This document shows positions 5,684 through 9,205 of a stretch of 9,205 bases of DNA, in pieces. Source of the DNA: Pseudomonadota bacterium (GTDB lineage: Bacteria; Pseudomonadota; Alphaproteobacteria; Sphingomonadales; Sphingomonadaceae); contig CANJKQ010000016.1 of the NCBI GenBank assembly GCA_947474905.1, forward strand, positions 1 through 9,205, given 5' to 3'. The notes beneath the pieces are model-generated. The model searched no databases and was not told the DNA's origin. It saw only the letters and a list, made by a program, of their open reading frames with translations. Position 1 is the first letter of the stretch. Each line of letters starts with the position of its first letter. The translations under genes and the position numbers were made by a program.

Positions 5684-6583
5684 ATGCGCTCCACGTGGAC
5701 GATTAACTGTGCGCGGTTGGTGATTGCGATGCTGCCGACTTTGGTCTTGGCGGTGTCGCCCGCGCAAGCCCAAGGGGGCCCCAGCTTTAGCGTCGGCCAG
5801 ATATCAAGCGCCAAAAGCTGCACCGTTTATGAAGAGTCCGCAGGCCGGGCAGGTGTGGTCGTGACGCCGCACCTTGTGGCTGCGTACGAATCGTGGCGGA
5901 CTTGGTTGGTCAAGGACTGTGTCGACCATTTCGCGTCGCTCCGGACCAGCCTGCAAGCTGCGCTGGCTTCGGCGGGCAGTCTCGCCATACGCACGCGCGG
6001 GGGGCATTATAGTGTCTCGGGCGTGATATCGGATGTCAGTGGCGGCGGGGACCGGCCGACACCCGAAGCGCCAGACGGCATGAAGTTCGCGATATCGCGC
6101 AACTTGATGACGGTGAACATGGACATCGTGGTCCGAGATGGCGCCGGCCGCGTTGTCTTTGGCGGCGTTCTGACCAAGACGATTGAAGTAGGGTCGGACA
6201 TAAAGACGGGTGATTATCGCGCCACCAGCAATATGTCGGGCGAGGCGGGCTATACCCGGCTTCAACATGAGGTGGCGCAGGCGGTGGCGCGCATGGTTGC
6301 ATTTCATTTCGATCCGTTGCGGATCACGATGGTCAATGGAAAGATCATCGGGCTGAATTACGGCGCGCCGTTGCTGCCGCTGGGGACGATCGTTCAGGCA
6401 ATCGGCGCTGACGGCTTGCCGTTACGCTATCACGTCATCGCTGCCGCCGATGGCAGCTCGACCGCTCAGCTCGACGGCGATGGCGATTATCAGTCGCTTC
6501 AGCCGGGCGCGCCAGTCACGGCTATTGAGGCGGATGATCCCGCCGCTAACCAACGACGGTTTAACCGCGTCGATTTGCCATGA
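5684..6583 (+). CDS. Exported protein, probable diverged paralogue of the upstream CsgG-like protein
   Basis: A 299-aa protein with signal peptide 1-29 (hydrophobic 12-24, A-Q-A cleavage before Q30). I do not recognise a named family directly, but it tracks the upstream protein segment by segment. HYSVSGVISDVS (108-119) matches FLIYGSITSTS. MTVNMDIVVRDGAGRVVF (142-159) matches its V-T-I-G-I-D-I strand. A helix HEVAQAVARMVAFHFDPLRI (195-214) matches AAEKIATGL..IYPIQV. IIGLNYGAPLLPLGTIVQAI (221-240) matches VIVLNYGEGTLLPGAVMTVF. The N-terminus differs: the ERQNLDKL CsgG hallmark is missing and a segment with C46 and C79 (WRTWLVKDC) replaces it. It lies 21 bp downstream, so it should be co-transcribed. 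Likely a periplasmic or outer-membrane partner, possibly a second ring subunit or an accessory factor; that role is inference. Lineage-specific hypothetical protein is the fallback label. Confidence 0.68.
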   Translation: MRSTWTINCARLVIAMLPTLVLAVSPAQAQGGPSFSVGQISSAKSCTVYEESAGRAGVVVTPHLVAAYESWRTWLVKDCVDHFASLRTSLQAALASAGSLAIRTRGGHYSVSGVISDVSGGGDRPTPEAPDGMKFAISRNLMTVNMDIVVRDGAGRVVFGGVLTKTIEVGSDIKTGDYRATSNMSGEAGYTRLQHEVAQAVARMVAFHFDPLRITMVNGKIIGLNYGAPLLPLGTIVQAIGADGLPLRYHVIAAADGSSTAQLDGDGDYQSLQPGAPVTAIEADDPAANQRRFNRVDLP

Positions 6584-6659
6584 CCGTGGCTGCGATGCAT
6601 TTCGTAAGCCGATATTGTTGACTGGTGGGGCAGACGGCGAAGGACGATCCGTCGGCTGA

Positions 6660-6687
6660 TTGCGTTTTTCGTTGCGCTTGCTAGGGC
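6660..6687 (+). promoter_or_regulatory. Candidate lepA promoter (TTGCGT-16 bp-TAGGGC)
   Basis: TTGCGT (6660-6665) and TAGGGC (6682-6687, within GCTAGGGC) have a 16-bp spacer. The -10 ends six bases before ATG 6694, the same geometry as the epoxide hydrolase promoter. AGGG at 6684-6686 region could instead serve as a weak Shine-Dalgarno, so the call is tentative. Confidence 0.35.
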
Positions 6688-6693
6688 GCGTTC

Positions 6694-8505
6694 ATGTCAA
6701 CGCCGCTTTCGCATTTACGCAATTTCTCGATTATCGCGCATATCGACCATGGCAAGTCGACGCTCGCCGACCGGCTGATCCAGACGACGGGCGGCCTTAC
6801 CGAACGCGAAATGTCCGAGCAGGTGCTCGACAATATGGACATTGAGAAGGAGCGGGGAATCACCATCAAGGCGCAGACGGTGCGCCTGGCCTATAAGGCG
6901 CGCGATGGCGAGACCTACACGCTTAACCTGATGGACACGCCCGGCCATGTCGACTTCGCCTATGAGGTTAGCCGGAGCCTGGCCGCCTGCGAAGGCGCGC
7001 TGCTGGTCGTCGATGCCGCACAGGGGGTCGAGGCGCAGACGCTGGCCAATGTCTATCAATCGATCGAGCATGACCATGAAATCGTGCCCGTCATCAACAA
7101 GATCGACTTGCCCGCCGCCGAACCCGAAAAGGTGAAGGCGGAAATCGAGGAAGTCATCGGCCTCGACGCGGCCGACGCGGTGCTGACCAGCGCCAAGTCG
7201 GGCATCGGCATTGACGATGTGCTTGAGGCGATTGTGCGCCGCATTCCCTCGCCCAAGGGCGATCCCGACGCGCCGTTAAAGGCGATGCTGGTCGATAGCT
7301 GGTATGATCCCTATCTGGGCGTCGTCATCCTCGTCCGCGTCATCGACGGCGTGCTGAAAAAGGGCCAGCTCGTCACTTTCATGCAGGCGGGCACCCAGCA
7401 TCTGGTCGATCGCGTCGGCTGTTTCCGCCCCAAGATCGAGCAATTGACCGAGCTTGGCCCCGGCGAAATCGGCTTCATCACCGCGCAGATCAAGGAAATC
7501 GCGCAGGCGCGTGTCGGCGATACGCTGACCGACGCCAAGCGCCCCGCCGCCGCGCCGCTCCCCGGCTTCAAGGAAGTGCAGCCGGTGGTGTTCTGCGGGC
7601 TGTTTCCGGTCGACGCCAATGATTTCGAGAAGCTGCGCGACTCGATCGGCAAGCTCAGGCTCAACGATGCCAGCTTCAGCTTCGAGATGGAGACCAGCGC
7701 GGCGCTCGGCTTCGGCTTTCGTTGCGGCTTCCTCGGGCTGCTCCACCTTGAAATCATTCAGGAACGCCTGACCCGCGAATATGATCTCGACCTGATCACC
7801 ACGGCACCCTCGGTCGTGTATCAGATCGAGCTGAGCCATGGCGGCGGGCAGATCGAGCTGCACAACCCCGCCGACATGCCCGAACCAAATCGGATCGCGA
7901 CGATTGCCGAGCCATGGATCGAGGCGACGATCTACGTGCCCGACGAATATCTCGGTTCGATCCTCAAGCTCTGTCAGGATCGGCGCGGCATCCAGAAGAA
8001 CCTGACCTATGTCGGCGGTCGCGCACAGGTGACGTACGAACTGCCGCTCAACGAAGTCGTGTTCGATTTCTATGATCGGCTGAAGTCGATCAGCCGCGGC
8101 TATGCCAGCTTCGATTATCACCAGATCGGTTATCGTGAGGGCGATCTCGTCAAGATGAGCATCCTCGTCAACAACGAACCGGTTGACGCACTCAGCATGA
8201 TCGTCCACCGCATGGCCGCCGAGGCGCGCGGACGGCATATGTGCGAGCGGCTGAAGGACCTCATCCCACGCCATCTGTTCAAAATCCCGATCCAGGCGGC
8301 GATTGGCGGCAAGGTGATTGCGCGTGAGACGATCGCCGCGCTCAGGAAGGACGTGACCGCCAAATGCTATGGCGGCGATGCGACGCGCAAACGCAAACTG
8401 CTGGAAAAGCAGAAGGAAGGCAAAAAGCGGATGCGCGAATATGGCTCGGTCAGCATTCCGCAGGAAGCGTTCATCGCCGCGCTCAGAATGGGCGACGAGG
8501 GGTGA
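6694..8505 (+). CDS. lepA: Elongation factor 4 (ribosomal back-translocating GTPase LepA)
   Basis: A 603-aa translational GTPase of normal family length. It acts on the ribosome, promoting back-translocation or assisting ribosome maturation and initiation under stress. The G motifs are complete: AHIDHGKST (15-23), RGITIK (54-59), DTPGH (81-85), NKID (135-138) and SAKSG (166-170). Domain II follows from about 190, then the EF-G-like domains. The LepA-specific C-terminal domain ends in the basic [20 protein letters not shown] stretch (positions about 564-583) followed by IPQEAF. LepA lacks domain IV of EF-G, as expected. The start [20 protein letters not shown] is typical of the family. It lies 110 bp after the exported-protein pair and appears to have its own promoter. 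Product certain; cellular role is per family knowledge. Confidence 0.98.
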   Translation: MSTPLSHLRNFSIIAHIDHGKSTLADRLIQTTGGLTEREMSEQVLDNMDIEKERGITIKAQTVRLAYKARDGETYTLNLMDTPGHVDFAYEVSRSLAACEGALLVVDAAQGVEAQTLANVYQSIEHDHEIVPVINKIDLPAAEPEKVKAEIEEVIGLDAADAVLTSAKSGIGIDDVLEAIVRRIPSPKGDPDAPLKAMLVDSWYDPYLGVVILVRVIDGVLKKGQLVTFMQAGTQHLVDRVGCFRPKIEQLTELGPGEIGFITAQIKEIAQARVGDTLTDAKRPAAAPLPGFKEVQPVVFCGLFPVDANDFEKLRDSIGKLRLNDASFSFEMETSAALGFGFRCGFLGLLHLEIIQERLTREYDLDLITTAPSVVYQIELSHGGGQIELHNPADMPEPNRIATIAEPWIEATIYVPDEYLGSILKLCQDRRGIQKNLTYVGGRAQVTYELPLNEVVFDFYDRLKSISRGYASFDYHQIGYREGDLVKMSILVNNEPVDALSMIVHRMAAEARGRHMCERLKDLIPRHLFKIPIQAAIGGKVIARETIAALRKDVTAKCYGGDATRKRKLLEKQKEGKKRMREYGSVSIPQEAFIAALRMGDEG

Positions 8506-8640
8506 GGGCGTAGGCTTTATTTCGCGCCGCCATCGCCAAATCCCAAAACGGGTGCGCCATCGCCGTTCGCGCTTGACGCGCACGCGGCAACGACCCAAAT
8601 GCATATTGAGTGCGCTGGGACGTAACCAAAGGGCAGGGCG
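8506..8640. other. lepA-mlaA intergenic region
   Basis: 135 bp with no gene. CGCCATCGCC occurs twice (about 8528-8537 and 8546-8555), but neither a hairpin terminator nor a well-spaced promoter is clear. TTGACG at 8573-8578 could be a -35, with only a poor -10 (CAAATG, 8596-8601). AAAGGG (8628-8633) is a plausible ribosome-binding site seven bases before ATG 8641. An in-frame TAA at 8623-8625 fixes that gene's upstream limit. Confidence 0.5.
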
Positions 8641-9205
8641 ATGATCGCGACGTGGACCACCGCACTGCTGATGTCGAGTGCCGCCCCGGCCGATCCGGTG
8701 GTTGCGCCGATCACGATCGATGCCGCCGCGTTGGCCCAGGCCGATCAGCAGGCGACGCCGACAGCACCGACGGCGCCCCCCGCTGCCCCCGCACCATCCC
8801 CCGCCGCGCCCCCCGCCGCGCCCCCCGCTGCCGCGCCGGCGCCGCCAACCGCCGCGCCGTCGCCGACCAAGCCCAAGCCGGGCAGCGAGATCACCGTCAC
8901 GGGCCAGCGCGGCCATGCGCCGGGCGATCCGCTGGAGGCGACCAATTTAAAATCCTATCAAGTCACCGAGAAAGTCGACAAAGCGGTCTTCGCACCGATG
9001 GCGCTGGGCTATAAACACGCCGTGCCCAGTCCGGTGCGCGGTGGCCTGCGTCACTTGCTGTTGAATCTTGATGAGCCGATTGTGTTCGTCAATTACCTGT
9101 TGCAATTCAAGCCGGGCAAGGCGGCGGAGACCTTGGGCCGCTTCACCATCAATTCCACCATCGGCGTGGCGGGGTTGATGGATGTCGCCAAGAACAAGCC
9201 ATTTC
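8641..9205 (+). CDS. mlaA: MlaA/VacJ-family outer-membrane phospholipid transport protein, N-terminal part, runs off the right edge
   Basis: 188 codons are visible, with no stop before the edge. MlaA sits in the outer membrane and removes mislocalised phospholipids from the outer leaflet, passing them to MlaC and the inner-membrane MlaFEDB transporter. Recognisable family blocks are DPLEATNLKSYQVTEKVDKA (96-115), the YKHAVPSPVRGGLRHLLLNL stretch (124-143), PIVFVNYLLQ (146-155) and GRFTINSTIGVAGLMDVA (166-183). ATG 8641 follows an in-frame TAA by 15 bp and has an AAAGGG site, so the start is secure. The N-terminus (1-17, ending A-P-A) looks like a short signal peptide, but no lipobox cysteine is present, unlike E. 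coli MlaA. Residues 38-80 form a Pro/Ala-rich linker, followed by ITVTGQR (84-90), wording reminiscent of TonB-receptor N-termini in sphingomonads. Confidence 0.92.
   Translation, partial: MIATWTTALLMSSAAPADPVVAPITIDAAALAQADQQATPTAPTAPPAAPAPSPAAPPAAPPAAAPAPPTAAPSPTKPKPGSEITVTGQRGHAPGDPLEATNLKSYQVTEKVDKAVFAPMALGYKHAVPSPVRGGLRHLLLNLDEPIVFVNYLLQFKPGKAAETLGRFTINSTIGVAGLMDVAKNKPF
8797..8832 (+). repeat. 12-bp tandem repeat encoding PPAA units in the MlaA linker
   Basis: Three near-identical 12-bp units lie head to tail at 8797-8808, 8809-8820 and 8821-8832. They are in frame and encode SPAA, PPAA, PPAA. The C-runs make this stretch prone to replication slippage, which by whole units would change linker length without shifting the frame. 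Confidence 0.7.

Noticed and set aside
5804..6307. 167-aa minus-strand open frame inside the second exported gene
   Set aside because: Lacks a plausible start context or motifs; the plus-strand frame has a signal peptide, a perfect AAGGAGG and paralogy to its neighbour.
6618..6648. TTGACT as -35 of a lepA promoter
   Set aside because: No acceptable -10 lies 15-19 bp downstream; the pair closer to the ATG fits better.
8528..8555. Two CGCCATCGCC copies as a repeat array or CRISPR seed
   Set aside because: Only two short GC-rich copies 18 bp apart, with no further units and no cas genes.
7276..8916. 546-aa open frame on the minus strand
   Set aside because: It lies antisense to lepA and to the mlaA start. 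The translation is a low-complexity, Gly/Arg-rich and acidic shadow of high-GC codons with no family features.
8610..9014. 134-aa plus-strand open frame overlapping mlaA
   Set aside because: Out of frame with the clear MlaA protein; the product is a compositional artefact of the GC-rich linker.

Overview
This GC-rich window reads as chromosomal DNA of an alphaproteobacterium, most likely a sphingomonad (Sphingomonas/Sphingopyxis type). The indicators are the codon bias, the wording of the GlmU, LepA and MlaA proteins, the palindromic intergenic repeat of the TTCGACAAGCTCAG type, and -10 elements of the alphaproteobacterial GCTA/TANA style. The taxonomic call comes from recognition, not from a search.

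Layout. The left edge (1-201) holds the 5' part of a minus-strand ribbon-helix-helix antitoxin-like gene. Its control region, made of iterated TGATATCA palindromes, overlaps the stop codon of glmU. glmU (minus strand, 199-1557) makes UDP-GlcNAc for the cell envelope. A 237-bp divergent intergenic region with a long inverted repeat separates it from a tightly packed plus-strand operon, gph-pnuC-nadR-like kinase (1795-3553). The start and stop codons in that operon overlap as ATGA and GTGA. pnuC and the kinase form a vitamin B3 route: import of nicotinamide riboside, then phosphorylation to NMN. A HAD phosphatase is coupled in front of them.

Next come an alpha/beta hydrolase with a complete epoxide-hydrolase active site (3745-4641), apparently transcribed without a leader, and a two-gene exported-protein operon (4751-6583). 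The first protein of that pair is a CsgG-type periplasmic or outer-membrane assembly protein with a FlgT-like C-terminal domain. The second looks like a strongly diverged paralogue of the first. I see no curli subunit, CsgE or CsgF beside them, so this pair is the least explained part of the window and the best candidate for an undescribed envelope system. Its base composition also looks less GC-biased than that of its neighbours.

The right part is housekeeping: lepA (elongation factor 4, 6694-8505) and the N-terminal 188 residues of an MlaA/VacJ phospholipid-transport protein (8641 to the window end). The MlaA protein has a Pro/Ala-rich linker and no visible lipobox. No tRNA, rRNA, CRISPR array, transposase or phage gene was recognised.
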